NCBI RefSeq assembly: GCF_014489555.1 | Contig: NZ_CP060786.1 | Coordinates: 1 to 64,000 of the forward strand | Source: Hymenobacter qilianensis | Lineage (GTDB): Bacteria > Bacteroidota > Bacteroidia > Cytophagales > Hymenobacteraceae | Length of the DNA: 64,000 nucleotides | Reading direction: 5' to 3' | Part shown: positions 45,394 through 55,383 of the stretch, piece after piece | Numbering within the stretch: the first letter of the stretch is position 1 | How the letters are laid out: each line of letters starts with the position of its first letter | Program-made: the position numbers and the translations under genes | The notes under the pieces: generated by a model | Told to the model about the DNA's origin: nothing | The model's database searches: none | Seen by the model: only the letters and a program-made list of their open reading frames with translations

Positions 45394-45673
45394 CTTTCGC
45401 CCGGCGTGTCGCCGGCTCCTTCCGTCCCACCACAGGGCGGTGGAATTCGACTACCCCACCGTTAGGTCAACCGTCACCGAGGACGAGGCGAAGGCCACCG
45501 ACGGGGCGACGTGCGCCGAGATGATTAAACCCTGCAAAGCATGGCATTTAAGTCCTATGCCAAACAGTACCTAGCTAGCGCTGGCTACCTTAAGTATACG
45601 ATTAGGATCCTCTTAGCTATCAGGGCAAGGTAGATACGGACCTTGCTAGCGCTGCCCCTGTTTAACGCCACCC

Positions 45674-45976
45674 ATGATGCCTACCGCCCATACTACCTTC
45701 TTAGGCCTTCCCTTCTCCGAGCAAGCCCAGGTGGTCTGGCAGGAAGGCACCTACCTGGCCACCCGCTATGAGGAGGAAGATACCGTGGGCTTATACCACC
45801 TGCCAGCCGGCTTTTTCGTGGAACTGTCCTACGATCACGTCGCCAACGAGTTGATCAAGCGGGTGCGCACCTTTACCAGCAAGGCCGATCTAGAAGATTA
45901 CGCCTGCTACGTGGACCTCACTGACTTATCTCTTGGGGATGAAAAGCTCGCTAGTACAGTTCTTCTTCCATCCTAG
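45674..45976 (+). CDS. conserved small hypothetical protein
   Basis: 100 residues, intact. It begins MPTAHTTFLGLPFSEQAQVVWQ and contains FFVELSYDHVANELIKRVRTFTSKADLEDYACYVDLTDL, a compact alpha/beta pattern. No signal, membrane or catalytic motif is visible. The type is familiar from Hymenobacter plasmids as a stand-alone accessory gene, but no function is known to me. Codon use fits the surrounding GC-rich genes. Upstream, 45394-45673 shows no gene. Confidence 0.6.
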   Translation: MMPTAHTTFLGLPFSEQAQVVWQEGTYLATRYEEEDTVGLYHLPAGFFVELSYDHVANELIKRVRTFTSKADLEDYACYVDLTDLSLGDEKLASTVLLPS

Positions 45977-47279
45977 GCAAATGAAGCGCGTAAAACGCGG
46001 CTCCTGCGCTTTTATCAGGGAGATAGGTTGGGTGCGATAAGGCCCCGTTATCGTCCCTATGTTTCGCCCCAAACACCAGCCAGGGAGTGGGATCCTAAGG
46101 AAGACATAGGATCATCGTGGACAATACGGGCACGCCCCGCCGTGGTCAAGCTATCGAGTGGGGTGTCCCCGTTCTGGTCGAGGGTGGAGAAGCGGGCGTA
46201 GCAGAGGGGGTAACGTATGGGTTCAGCAAGTCGGGTTCGGAAAGGTACCCACCTAATTCTTTCTGAAATGACTAGTTGGCCTCTCTTTTGGCTCTGCTTC
46301 TCTCCTCCGGGGAATACGCGGACAGCCGGCACGCAACGGGTAACGGGACCACTCGGGGAACCGTCGCTGAGGACGTAGCCGCGACTGGAATGCGGGAACT
46401 CCAGTATCGCGAAATAAATACCACTCCAGCCCTTCGAGCGCCATATCTAGGCGTCCCACGGCCAGCCCGGCCCCGATCAAGGCGGCGGCGGGAATAAAGG
46501 CCATCGCAATCAAAGGGCCTGCCCACGCTCGGCCCGTTGGCGGTTGGTGGGAGAAGGCTGAACTTCCATGTGGTAGATTGGCAGGGAGGGATAAGAAAGG
46601 CGGAATAGCTGGCGAAAGTTTTCAAGACTTCATGCGCACTGCGTTTAAAATAGCTAGCAGAAAGGCAAGTTCACAGATAAGGTCCGAGGTGGGCGGCGTT
46701 ATGGATCCTATTGATGACAAAGGGACCTTATGCACTGCAATTGCATAAATTCAAGTTTTCTTTGCATGTATACAATTAGCTCTGTATATTGATGTACGCT
46801 TAAACGCTGACTCGCTCCGTTCTCTACCCCGTCACCACACCTCTAGTGCAAATTACCCCAACGGCGCGGCAGGTTGCTTCCGCTTCTACGCTGCTATGGG
46901 GAGTATGAGGTATTTACGCGGTAGTTGTGAGCCCTGCAAGCCCTTCCGGCTTGCCCCAGCTACGAGGTAAAGGACAACAGCAGGACTTTACCGGTGGTGG
47001 CTCGCTCTGCGTCCGCGCTTCTAAAGCCTGACGGCAGCAAATAGCACTACTAGGCACAACTCCTTATTCCCTCCGCTAAGCAACCCCCAGGTAGCTCTCG
47101 ATTGATAGCCGGTCGCTCCTATGACGTGGGCGGACTATGACGGAGGAGCTTGAATTTATCCCATCATACGCTTTGGGGAGAAGCACTATCCGGTGGGGCT
47201 GGATAGCCACGGGATTCTCTAGAAAGCGCCGAATTCATATCGCTATCCCTTCATTATTCACTTGTCTATACCAGCTAGT
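45977..47279. other. long gene-poor stretch with a 7-7-7 inverted repeat
   Basis: About 1.3 kb without a convincing gene. On the minus strand around 46600-46260 there are two overlapping frames; one encodes a hydrophobic segment, FIPAAALIGAGLAVGRLDMALEGLEWYLF, so a small broken membrane-protein gene is possible. TTATGCA (46728-46734) and TGCATAA (46742-46748) form an exact inverted repeat around CTGCAAT, resembling a metal-regulator site, but it is 530 bp from the oxidase start. The rest shows nothing recognisable. Confidence 0.4.
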
Positions 47280-50200
47280 ATGAAATCTATTCTACCCGGG
47301 GCAATCCAAAAGCAGGCTCACCTTCAGTCGCCACGCTCACCTACGACATCACGGCCCTGCAGATGACCATTTATTTCAATCGCGAAGGCGATCACGATCA
47401 TAATGGCCTGCTCTTCGCCCTGACCGCTAATGTTCCTGTCCTGCGCTACCTCGAGGCCCGGTCCCGTATGGTTCCGCCGGCGAACCTAGCGGCTTTGCAC
47501 GCCGCGGCGTTGCCCCGGGCACATCAGCTAGGCATAATTCCCCTTCCTACTAGATATCAAGATGCGCGGGTGCATCCCCTGGTGCGCCCCCTCGTGATAC
47601 GCGCCACGGCCGGAGCCGAAGTTCAGGTCGTGCTGCGCAATAAGATCTCCGAACGCTGGATCGGCCTGCACTTAGTCGCCGACGGGTATGCGGTGAAAAC
47701 CCAGGACGGTTCGGACGTGGGGAAGAATCCGCACAGCCTGACCCCGCCACATGGCACCCGCATTTACACCTGGCAATGCCGCCACGAAGGTGTTTTTCCC
47801 TTCCACGATGGGGGCAACTACTCGGGGGGCGAGGACGGCACGAACGCGCACGGCCTGTTTGGGGCCTTGGTTATCGAGCCGGCAGGATCTATCTGGCGTG
47901 ACCCAGTGAGTGGGCGGCGATCGCGGCGACTCGATGGGAGCTTTCGGCAGTTAGATGGGCTGTACCTGGACGTGTTGCCGGAGGGAGACGCGCAGAACCC
48001 CGACGTGACTATCTCCCCGACCCAGCTGCCTACCCATCATTGGCCGCCCCCATCGCCTATCCCGATTTTCACGCCGTCGGCCACCGCGAGTTTGTCATCT
48101 TTTTTCACGACGAGCCCGAGTTTTGCCCCTCCCATGATGAGGAACCGGAAGAAGACCCGTGTCCCCACCCAGGTTCGGGCGGCGGGCACGGCGATCACGG
48201 GTGCCGCGACGGCCTGCCGCCGATCATGCCGGTTTCCTACCGCGCTGAGCCTATGATAAACCGAGAGCACAAGTTGTGGCGGCTGGAGCGCACCGGCCAC
48301 AACTTTCAGGGTCGGCCCGTCCTCAACGAGGAGCAGCATCACAGCTCCTGGATGTTTGGGGACCCGGCCACGCCGATTCTGAAAGCCTACATCGGCGACC
48401 CCGTGCGCATTCGCTTTGTGCACGCGGGGGTCAAGGAAACCCACGTCTTTCACCTGCACCTCTACGAGTGGCATGCCGTGCCGGAGGCTACAGATTATAC
48501 CGGGCAGTTCAACGGATCCCCGCGCATCGATGCCATTTCCGTCAGCCCCCAGACGGCCCACACGATTGAACCCGTGTGGGGGGCCGGCAATCGCCACCAA
48601 GTAGCGGGTGACATCATTTGGCACTGCCACCTGTATCCGCATTTTCACGAAGGCATGTGGGGCTTGTTTCGCACCTTTGAAACCCTGCAGACCGGCGCCC
48701 TCGGCCCTTGGCTCGCGGGCAGTGAACTGCCCGGGAGTGTATATGCCGGCCGGCAGATCGGAAGGTACCCAGACAGGACGCGCATTGAGCGCCTGTTGCC
48801 CTTGCCCGATCGGGTTCCTCCGCCCGCCCCGACGAGCACGCACCCGGGCTATCCCCTCTACATCCCCGGTCAACTACGGCAGAAATCGCCCATCCCGCCC
48901 TGGCCTGACCGGCCCTGGCAGGCTAGGGAGCAACGGTGCCACCCATTTGACTCGCTGCTGGCGGCGGACATGCCGGCCGATTTTAATTACCGCCCGGTGC
49001 CGACGCGGTTGGAGCGCAATGCCTTCAATGCCTGTCCCGTCCCGGGGGAGATGTTTACCCGCAATCCGTTTGCCCAGCAGCAAGCAGCCCAGTGGCGGTC
49101 CACGTTTGACACCTGGAACGTGGAGCGCGAGGTGTGCCACGATGTAGTCGTTGCTAAGCAGCGCATTGACTATAATGGTTACGGCTGGCATGATAAACAT
49201 GGGCACTTGTATTATCTGGATGCGGAGGAGGATCCTGATACCCGACGTGATTCGGAGGACAACCCGATACCCAAGGAGCCTCTGTTTTTTCGCGCCCTGC
49301 ACCAGCAGATCCTAAACTTGACCCTGGACAATCAGACGCGGCTGGATATTGAGGAGACGGCGTTTGATCGGGCCTTCCCTCCCTGTTCAAAGCGGGCCTG
49401 GGAAGGGGAGTGCGCCCTGCACGTGCATATGGTCAAGTTTGATCCCATTTGCGCGGACGGAGCCAGTACCGGCTGGAACTACATGAGTGGCCCCGTAGTG
49501 GGCATGAAAATGGTCTACCGCTGGTGGCTCGATCAGGAGTTTGGGACCATCTTTTTCCACGATCACCTCTTCGCCAACTACCGCCAGAAACACGGCCTCT
49601 TCGGCGCCCTGCTCGTGGAACCCACCGACGCCCGGTTCTTTCATCACGTCCAGGGTTACGAGATTGTCAGCGGGCTCCAAGCAATAGTCACGCTACGCGA
49701 GGAGTTTGAAGGCCGGCGGGCGTTCCGGGAATTCTGCCTCGGCATCGCCGACTTTATCCCGATGTGGGACCGGAACGACAGGCCCCTAAACCCACCCGAT
49801 CATCCGGGCGGGCACGGCGACCAGGGCGTGATGGCCTTGAATTACCGTAGCGACCCGATTCACGAACGGCTCCGGGAAGGGGGACTGACGGTGGATCCAG
49901 CTTATTGGTTTACGTCGCTAGGGCCCTATAACCGGGATCCCTATACGACCCGGTTTCTAGCCTATGAAAGCGACCCTATTTGGTTTCGCATGATTCAGGG
50001 TTCCCACGAGGAACAGCACAGCTTCCAAACCCACGGCATGCGCTGGCAGCGCTTTCGGGGCAGCACCGATTCGGCCCTGCGCAACCAGCAGACGTTTGGC
50101 CTGTCTGAAGCCTTTACCTTCATCAATCGCGAACCTTACGGGGCGGGCGATTACCTCTACAAGCTCTCGGCGGCCGACGATCTGTGGCTGGGCTGCTGGG

Positions 50201-51596
50201 GGCTGATCCGGGTTTTTCCGCAGGACGTAACCGTTGATGAGGCGAGGGAACCCCTGCCCTTGGTCCTCCTTGATGCTTTGCCCACGGCCGTGCCGCTGCC
50301 GCCCCCGGTGTTCCAGATGCGACGCTTCCGCGTCGCCGTCAAAGCCAAGCGGCTGGTGTACCGGGAGCCCGATCTGGTCGACCCGTTCGGTCTCATCTAC
50401 GAGCTAATCGCTTACACCCCGCCCTACGGCCACGAGCACCTTGTGCCGGCCCCGACTAAACCAGAACCGTTGGTGCTACGGTGTCGGGAGGGTGAGTGGG
50501 TGCAGGTGACAGTGGAGAATCAGCTGCCGGAGGGATTCATGCCCCGACCGGAACCGTTTGCTCCGCAAGTGCCGGTGGAAGAGCAAGGACCCGGACCGCT
50601 CCCTCGACCCCAGCGCCCGGTGTCGGCCCAGGTATCCATGCACGCCGATCTGCTGCGCTACGATGTTCGCTTCAGCGACGGCGCCAACGTGGGACGCAAC
50701 ATGCTGTTTGGTGAGCAAACGGCCGCGCCCGGCGACAGTGTGACCTATACCTGGAATACGTACCGGCCGCCCCACACTAACGCCAATCAACCCTTGGGGC
50801 CCATACTGCTCCAGGATATGGCTGACGTGCGCAACCACCGCCATCACGGGCTCATCGGGGCCCTCATTGTCGAGGACCGCTTTGCCACGCCTTACCGCGT
50901 GCGAAAGGGTCGCTCCACCGCCACAGGTACCGAGTCAGCGTGGTACGGCGTGCGCGCAACCGTAGTGGTGCGGCGGCCCTGGATGCCACCCCAACGGGTG
51001 GAGGAAGCAGTGCTGTTGCTGCAGAATGGCCTGCGGCTGTATTGGCGAGGTAAATTACGCTGGCCCATCCCGGATGAACCACCCGGGCACGGGGAAGACG
51101 AAACGGACCACGAAGACCAGGGCCAGAAGGGGTATAATTACCGCTCCGAGCCCGCAGATCCGGAGTGGCGCGACGGCAAGTTGCTCTCCAAACACTCCCC
51201 GGCTACCCCGATCTTCCGGGTGCCGGTTAGAAGCACCGTGCACCTGCACCTGCTCGGCGCCTGTGACAAGCCCCGCAACCATAGCTTCACGGTGCACGGC
51301 GTGGCGTGGCCAGAATGGCGGTTCCTTTCCCCGACGCATCGGCGCTGGGTGTCGTCCGAAGGCGCCATTTCGGCGGGGACGGTCCGCACCTTTGCCTTCA
51401 GCCCCAGCACCGGGGCGATCATGCCTACCGCGATGGGATTCTCAAGTGGATGGTGCCCCAAGGGCTGTGGGGCATTCTAAGGGTCACCAAGCCGAAAACA
51501 AGCCCCTGGTTAACGGTGCCCCTGGTGATGGCTGGTTTGGCTGGGCTAGGCTGGGGAATCCTGGCGGGGTATCGGTGGGCTAAAAAGCAGACATAG
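47280..51596 (+). CDS. giant multicopper oxidase-like protein, about 1,440 residues, frame broken three times
   Basis: ATG 47280 begins MKSILPG; one G at 47298-47301 restores GNPKAGSPSVATLTYDITALQM, one C at 48047-48051 restores HHWPPPIAYPDFHAVGH, and one G at 51412-51415 restores STGGDHAYRDGILKWMVPQGLWG. Copper-ligand motifs seen in order: THVFHLHLYEWH, then WHCHLYPHFHEGMWG (type 1/trinuclear, near residue 447), FFHDHLFANYRQKHGLFGALL (about 760), HSFQTHGMRW (about 915), NHRHHGLIGAL (about 1,185) and NHSFTVHGVAWP (about 1,333). This implies about six cupredoxin domains, like an extended ceruloplasmin-type array. There is no classical signal peptide, but a C-terminal membrane helix follows LTVPLVMAGL. 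The substrate is unknown; copper or manganese oxidation is plausible. Confidence 0.8.
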
Positions 51597-51633
51597 TGGA
51601 CTGCTTGCCAGTCTCCTATGTCTGAAACTAGAA

Positions 51634-51683
51634 TTGCCACACTTTTACCCTAAAAATTCTGTTTTAGGGTAAAAGTGTGGCAA
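51634..51683. terminator. 22-bp stem hairpin after the oxidase gene
   Basis: Exact 22-bp inverted repeat (51634-51655 and 51662-51683; arm begins TTGCCACACTTTTACCC) around a 6-nt loop. It lies between the oxidase and the convergent metal cluster. The A/T-rich inner stem gives T-rich flanks in both directions, so a bidirectional terminator is the simplest reading. The unusual length also allows a mobile or regulatory element. Confidence 0.6.
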
Positions 51684-51788
51684 CCTATGGTAGCACCTGT
51701 ATGAGCATTGCTGCCCAGCCTATTCAAGCGGATAAGCGTTGCCTTTCCTGAGTACGCTACCTAAGGCTTGGATTGGTAAACAGCGCGC

Positions 51789-51986
51789 CTACTTCTGCGC
51801 GCAGCAAGCGGGTACGCCGGCCAGCGTACAGGCTGCCGTACCCTTATCCGGGCAATCCTTTAGGAGGGGACACTCCGGGGTACCCTTCATAGGGCAGTCC
51901 GCCGTTGGGGCGGGGCTGGTGAAGCCAAACACGGCCCCTCCGGCCAACAGGACGGCAGAGGCTACGACTAAAACTTTCTGTTTCAT
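51789..51986 (-). CDS. small secreted Cys-rich protein
   Basis: 65 residues. A signal peptide (KQKVLVVASAVLLAGGAVFG) is followed by a mature part of about 40 residues with six cysteines: ADCPMKGTPECPLLKDCPDKGTAACTLAGVPACC. Evenly spaced Cys-Pro pairs suggest metal binding or disulfides. It is the last gene of the leftward metal cluster, 84 bp after the thioredoxin-like gene. Possibly a periplasmic metal chaperone or sponge; no family name is known to me. Confidence 0.65.
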   Translation of the reverse strand: MKQKVLVVASAVLLAGGAVFGFTSPAPTADCPMKGTPECPLLKDCPDKGTAACTLAGVPACCAQK

Positions 51987-52070
51987 CGAACAAACGAGTA
52001 AGGTGAACCGGCTGGGGACGGCAGCCAGGCGAAGAACAAACGGGCCGCGCCCCGTCGCAAACGGCCAGCG

Positions 52071-52343
52071 TTAGGCGGCTTGCCCAATACCAGCCCGTTC
52101 TAGGGTTTCCCGGGTGATGCCCTCCGTGCGGCAACAATCCAACAAGGCGCCATTGACGGCCACGGCGGGCAGCGTTTGCACGCCCAGCAAGCGGGCCCGG
52201 CGCAGGGCCGGATTACCCGCTTCGGTCTCGGTCAGGTTATGGGTGATGATGTCGCAGCTGCTGCAGGCGGTGCTTTTGACCAACTCAACCACGGGGCTGC
52301 ACAAGGGGCACCCGGCGGTGAAAACTTCTATAATGCGTTTCAT
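52071..52343 (-). CDS. thioredoxin/glutaredoxin-like small protein
   Basis: 90 residues with IIEVFTAGCPLCSPVVELVK, where CPLC takes the place of the CxxC active site, and RARLLGVQTLPAVAVNGALLDCC, the cis-Pro region of thioredoxin folds. Additional cysteines (ACSSCDI, DCCR) are unusual and may bind metal. Members of this type accompany mercury, cadmium and arsenic genes. Cytosolic thiol-disulfide or metal transfer is inferred. It follows the CsoR-like regulator by 54 bp on the same strand. Confidence 0.7.
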   Translation of the reverse strand: MKRIIEVFTAGCPLCSPVVELVKSTACSSCDIITHNLTETEAGNPALRRARLLGVQTLPAVAVNGALLDCCRTEGITRETLERAGIGQAA

Positions 52344-52397
52344 GGAAGGGCGTTGATAAGTAATAGCACAAAGCTCGGCCCGCTCCCCGGGTGTCGG

Positions 52398-52790
52398 TCA
52401 AGCGTTATTTCCAGTTTTTTTCTCCCGCTCGGCATTGTGCTGCTCCAGCCGCCCGCCAATCTCGCGCAGCTCCTGCATCTTCTGCGTCAACTCGGCTTCC
52501 GTCAGGTTCGGGAATTCGTGCCGCAGCTCCTCAATGCGCCCGGCATCCTGACAGTCGCCGGGGCAAGCTCCCACTACGTCGACGAGTTGCAGGGCCAAGC
52601 CCTTGCGAAACACCTCGTCCAGCAGCAGGTGCTCGGCGGTGCTCAGCCCGTTGGTGACGGCCTTGAACTGCACCAGAATCTGCTCGGGCTCGGTGGTTTC
52701 CGCGTCCAGCATTTTCACAATGCCGTGGAGCTGGCCGGCCAGCATGTTCAGGCGGCTCTTCAGGTCGCGGGTAAGGTCTTTGGGGAGCAT
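52398..52790 (-). CDS. CsoR/FrmR/RcnR-family regulator with altered metal site
   Basis: 130 residues. The helical core DLKSRLNMLAGQLHGIVKMLD and ILVQFKAVTNGLSTAEHLLLDEVF matches the DUF156 fold of CsoR-type repressors. The usual Cys-His-Cys site is altered: the first Cys position is Pro (TEPEQIL), the His is kept (AEHLLL) and the second Cys position appears to be Asp. A C-terminal extension carries ACPGDCQDAG and a coiled helix, which could provide new ligands. It probably regulates the P-type ATPase operon. Substrate and mode are unclear. Confidence 0.7.
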   Translation of the reverse strand: MLPKDLTRDLKSRLNMLAGQLHGIVKMLDAETTEPEQILVQFKAVTNGLSTAEHLLLDEVFRKGLALQLVDVVGACPGDCQDAGRIEELRHEFPNLTEAELTQKMQELREIGGRLEQHNAEREKKTGNNA

Positions 52791-52882
52791 AAACCAGAAT
52801 TTCGAGCAATATCAACGCCTTGGGGGGGTATCCGTCAAGCAAACAGTCAAACAAATCCGGAGGGCCTTCCGCGCCACCCGCC

Positions 52883-53236
52883 TTACCGCAGCAGTTGCTG
52901 CAAGTCCTCGGGAATGGGCATGGGCTGCTCGGCTTTTACGTTGGCGCCCCCGGTATTGCCCGTGGGCACCTGGCCAACCATGGAGCCCAGGAAACCAAAC
53001 ACGATACGGGGCAACTGCCCCAGGATTTCGCGCGGGTTAAGCGTCCGTAGCCCGTGCGCCAGCATGAGCAGGTGCACGTGGGTGTGGGACACGGCCCAGC
53101 GCTGCCCCAGCACGTGCGCCCGCTCCAGATGATGAAACGCGTCGGCGGCATCCCGCCGGGCATAGGCCGCCCGGGCGGCGAGTAGCTCCTGGTGAAAGTA
53201 GGGGTGCAGGCGGGAAGGAAGAAACAGGGTTTGCAT
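52883..53236 (-). CDS. DUF3703 family protein
   Basis: 117 residues. LHPYFHQELLAARAAYARRDAADAFHHLERAHVLGQRWAVSHTHVHLLMLAHGLR is the DUF3703 core, with several His residues (H-x3-R, HVLGQ, SHTHVHLLM) that might bind metal. A hydrophobic segment, LPRIVFGFLGSMVGQVPTG, and a short tail follow. The family is typical of metal-resistance islands. It is 3 bp downstream of the P-type ATPase stop and so co-translated. Function not established. Confidence 0.8.
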   Translation of the reverse strand: MQTLFLPSRLHPYFHQELLAARAAYARRDAADAFHHLERAHVLGQRWAVSHTHVHLLMLAHGLRTLNPREILGQLPRIVFGFLGSMVGQVPTGNTGGANVKAEQPMPIPEDLQQLLR

Positions 53237-53239
53237 CGG

Positions 53240-55333
53240 TTAAAACTTCATGCGCTGAATGCGTACCGCGTTCAAAATAGCTAGCAAAGCCACCCCCACG
53301 TCGGCAAACACCGCTTCCCACATGGTGGCCAGGCCGCCGGCTCCCAGGGCTAGCACTACGGCTTTCACGCCAAACGCCAGCCAGATGTTCTGCCACACGA
53401 CCGTATGCGTCGCCCGGGCGATGCGGCGGGCCGTAGCAATCTTGCTGGGGTGGTCGGTTTGAATCACGACGTCCGCCGTTTCGATAGTCGCGTCCGAGCC
53501 CAAGCCGCCCATGGCAATGCCGACGTCGGCTAAGGCGACAACGGGCGCGTCGTTGACGCCATCGCCCACGAAGGCCAGCTTGCGGCCCTCATTAAGGTAC
53601 TGCTGCACGTAGCGCGCTTTGTCTTCCGGTAGCAGCCCCCCATGAGCCTCGTCAATGCCCAACTCCTTCGCTACCCGCTGGGTGATGCTGTCCTTGTCGC
53701 CGGAGAGCATCACGAGTTTGGTGATGCCGTCGGCCCGCAGTTCGCGCACGGTCTGCTGAGCATCGGCCTTGGGGGCGTCGGCCACGGTCAGGTAGCCGGC
53801 GTACTGGCCATCCAGGGCCGCCACCACGATGCTGTCTACTACCTGGTCGACGTCGGCTGGGTAGGCCACCCCGTATTTGGTAAGCAGCTTGGCGTTGCCC
53901 GCCAGCACATCGCGGCCCTCTACGCGGCCCCGCAGGCCGTGGCCGGCAATTTCTTCCACGTTTTCCACCGACACGTTCGCAGCGGCGGAGCCCACGTGCT
54001 GGACCACAGCCTTGGCAATGGGATGGGTAGATTTAGCTTCCAGAGCACCCAACAGCCTCAGCAGCTGGGCGGGCTCGATACCTGGTGCTGGCTGCACGTG
54101 CTGCACGGCAAATACGCCCTGGGTGAGCGTGCCGGTTTTGTCCATTACCACGGTGTCGATTTCGCGCAGCACGTCCAGGAAGTTGGAGCCCTTGAGCAGG
54201 ATGCCCGCGCGGGAGGCGGCCCCGATGCCCCCGAAGTAGCCCAGCGGAATGCTCACCACTAGGGCGCAGGGGCAGGAAATCACCAGAAACACCAGCGCCC
54301 GATACAGCCAGGTGCGGAATACGTAATCGTCGACGACGAAGTAGGGCACCACGAGGAGCAAGGTGGCCAGCACCACCACGATGGGCGTGTAGGTTTTGGC
54401 AAACTTGGTGATGAAGAGCTGCGTTTTGGCCTTGCGCCCCACCGCGTCCTGTACCATTGCCAGAATCTTAGCCAGCTTAGTGTCCTGATAGGTGGCCGTG
54501 ACCAGCACCTGCACCAGCGATTCCTGATTGATCATGCCGGCCAGCACCACGTCCCCGGTTTGCTTGCTTTGGGGAGCCGACTCCCCCGTGAGCGCCGCCG
54601 TGTTAAAGCTGGCCGGCCCCTGGGTCAAGGTCCCGTCGAGGGCCACTTTCTCGCCCGGCTTCACCTCAATGGTGTCACCTAACTGGACCTGCTTGGGGTC
54701 CAGCACCAAGGATTGGCCCCCGCGCACCACCGTGACTTCCGTGGCCTGGATTTCGAGCAGGGCTCGGATGCTGCGCTTAGCCCGGTTCACGGCCGCGTCC
54801 TGGAACAATTCGCCCACAGTATAGAACAGCATCACGGCCACGCCCTCGGGGTACTCGCCGATGGCGAAGGCACCGAGCGTGGCCAGGCTCATGAGCAGGA
54901 ACTCGTTGAACACGTTGCCGGAGGGGATACTCTGAATGGCCGAGCGGATAACTTTCCAGCCCACCAGCAGAAAGGCTATCCCATACCAGGCCAGGCGCAT
55001 GGCGCCGGTGAAAAAGGGCACCTCCTCGCTGAAATAATCCAGCGCCAGGCCACTGAGCAACAGCACGAGGCTGACGCCCGGCCACAAGTAGGGGCTAGCT
55101 TCAGCAGGGCCGTGGTCGTGGTCATCGCCGCTGGCATGGCTATGGCCGGCGTGCGCGTCGGGCTTGGTGTCGGCGGTCGGGGCGTGGTCGTGGCCGGGCA
55201 CGTCGTGGCCCTGTGGGTTGGCCGAGGCCTCTGGAGTGAGCTGGTCCCGGGTCAGGGCACCCACGTTCTCCAGCTGCACCTGCTTGGCAGTGTTCAGTTC
55301 CTCGTTAATTTTATCTATCGATGGGTCAGGCAT
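53240..55333 (-). CDS. heavy-metal P1B-type ATPase (Zn/Cd/Pb type)
   Basis: 697 residues, intact. A His/Asp-rich N-terminus (about 40-80: GHDVPGHDHAP, HAGHSHASGDDHDHG) replaces the usual HMA domain. Eight membrane segments surround TGES (ALTGESAPQ near residue 245), the ion-binding SCPCALVVS (about 353), VMDKTGTLTQ (phosphorylated Asp about 397), STHPIAKA and FVGDGVNDAP (about 592). The SCPCAL form and the His-rich tail point to Zn2+, Cd2+ or Pb2+ export from the cytoplasm. It lies with NicO-like exporter, DUF3703 and CsoR-like genes in one leftward cluster. Confidence 0.93.
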   Translation of the reverse strand: MPDPSIDKINEELNTAKQVQLENVGALTRDQLTPEASANPQGHDVPGHDHAPTADTKPDAHAGHSHASGDDHDHGPAEASPYLWPGVSLVLLLSGLALDYFSEEVPFFTGAMRLAWYGIAFLLVGWKVIRSAIQSIPSGNVFNEFLLMSLATLGAFAIGEYPEGVAVMLFYTVGELFQDAAVNRAKRSIRALLEIQATEVTVVRGGQSLVLDPKQVQLGDTIEVKPGEKVALDGTLTQGPASFNTAALTGESAPQSKQTGDVVLAGMINQESLVQVLVTATYQDTKLAKILAMVQDAVGRKAKTQLFITKFAKTYTPIVVVLATLLLVVPYFVVDDYVFRTWLYRALVFLVISCPCALVVSIPLGYFGGIGAASRAGILLKGSNFLDVLREIDTVVMDKTGTLTQGVFAVQHVQPAPGIEPAQLLRLLGALEAKSTHPIAKAVVQHVGSAAANVSVENVEEIAGHGLRGRVEGRDVLAGNAKLLTKYGVAYPADVDQVVDSIVVAALDGQYAGYLTVADAPKADAQQTVRELRADGITKLVMLSGDKDSITQRVAKELGIDEAHGGLLPEDKARYVQQYLNEGRKLAFVGDGVNDAPVVALADVGIAMGGLGSDATIETADVVIQTDHPSKIATARRIARATHTVVWQNIWLAFGVKAVVLALGAGGLATMWEAVFADVGVALLAILNAVRIQRMKF

Positions 55334-55383
55334 GAGTCAGAAAGTTAATTCCAAGTAAAACAAAGTCGCTGGAGGTCAGTGGA

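Noticed and set aside
46253..46625. Overlapping minus-strand frames with a hydrophobic segment
   Set aside because: No frame has a full start-to-stop protein with family features, and repair would need more than one uncertain change; noted only in the intergenic entry.
48037..48873. 278-codon minus-strand frame inside the oxidase gene
   Set aside because: Antisense to well-conserved cupredoxin motifs, with no family features of its own.
52176..53132. Long open frame on the plus strand across the CsoR-like and DUF3703 genes
   Set aside because: It is antisense to two genes with clear families, has no recognisable product and reflects high GC content.
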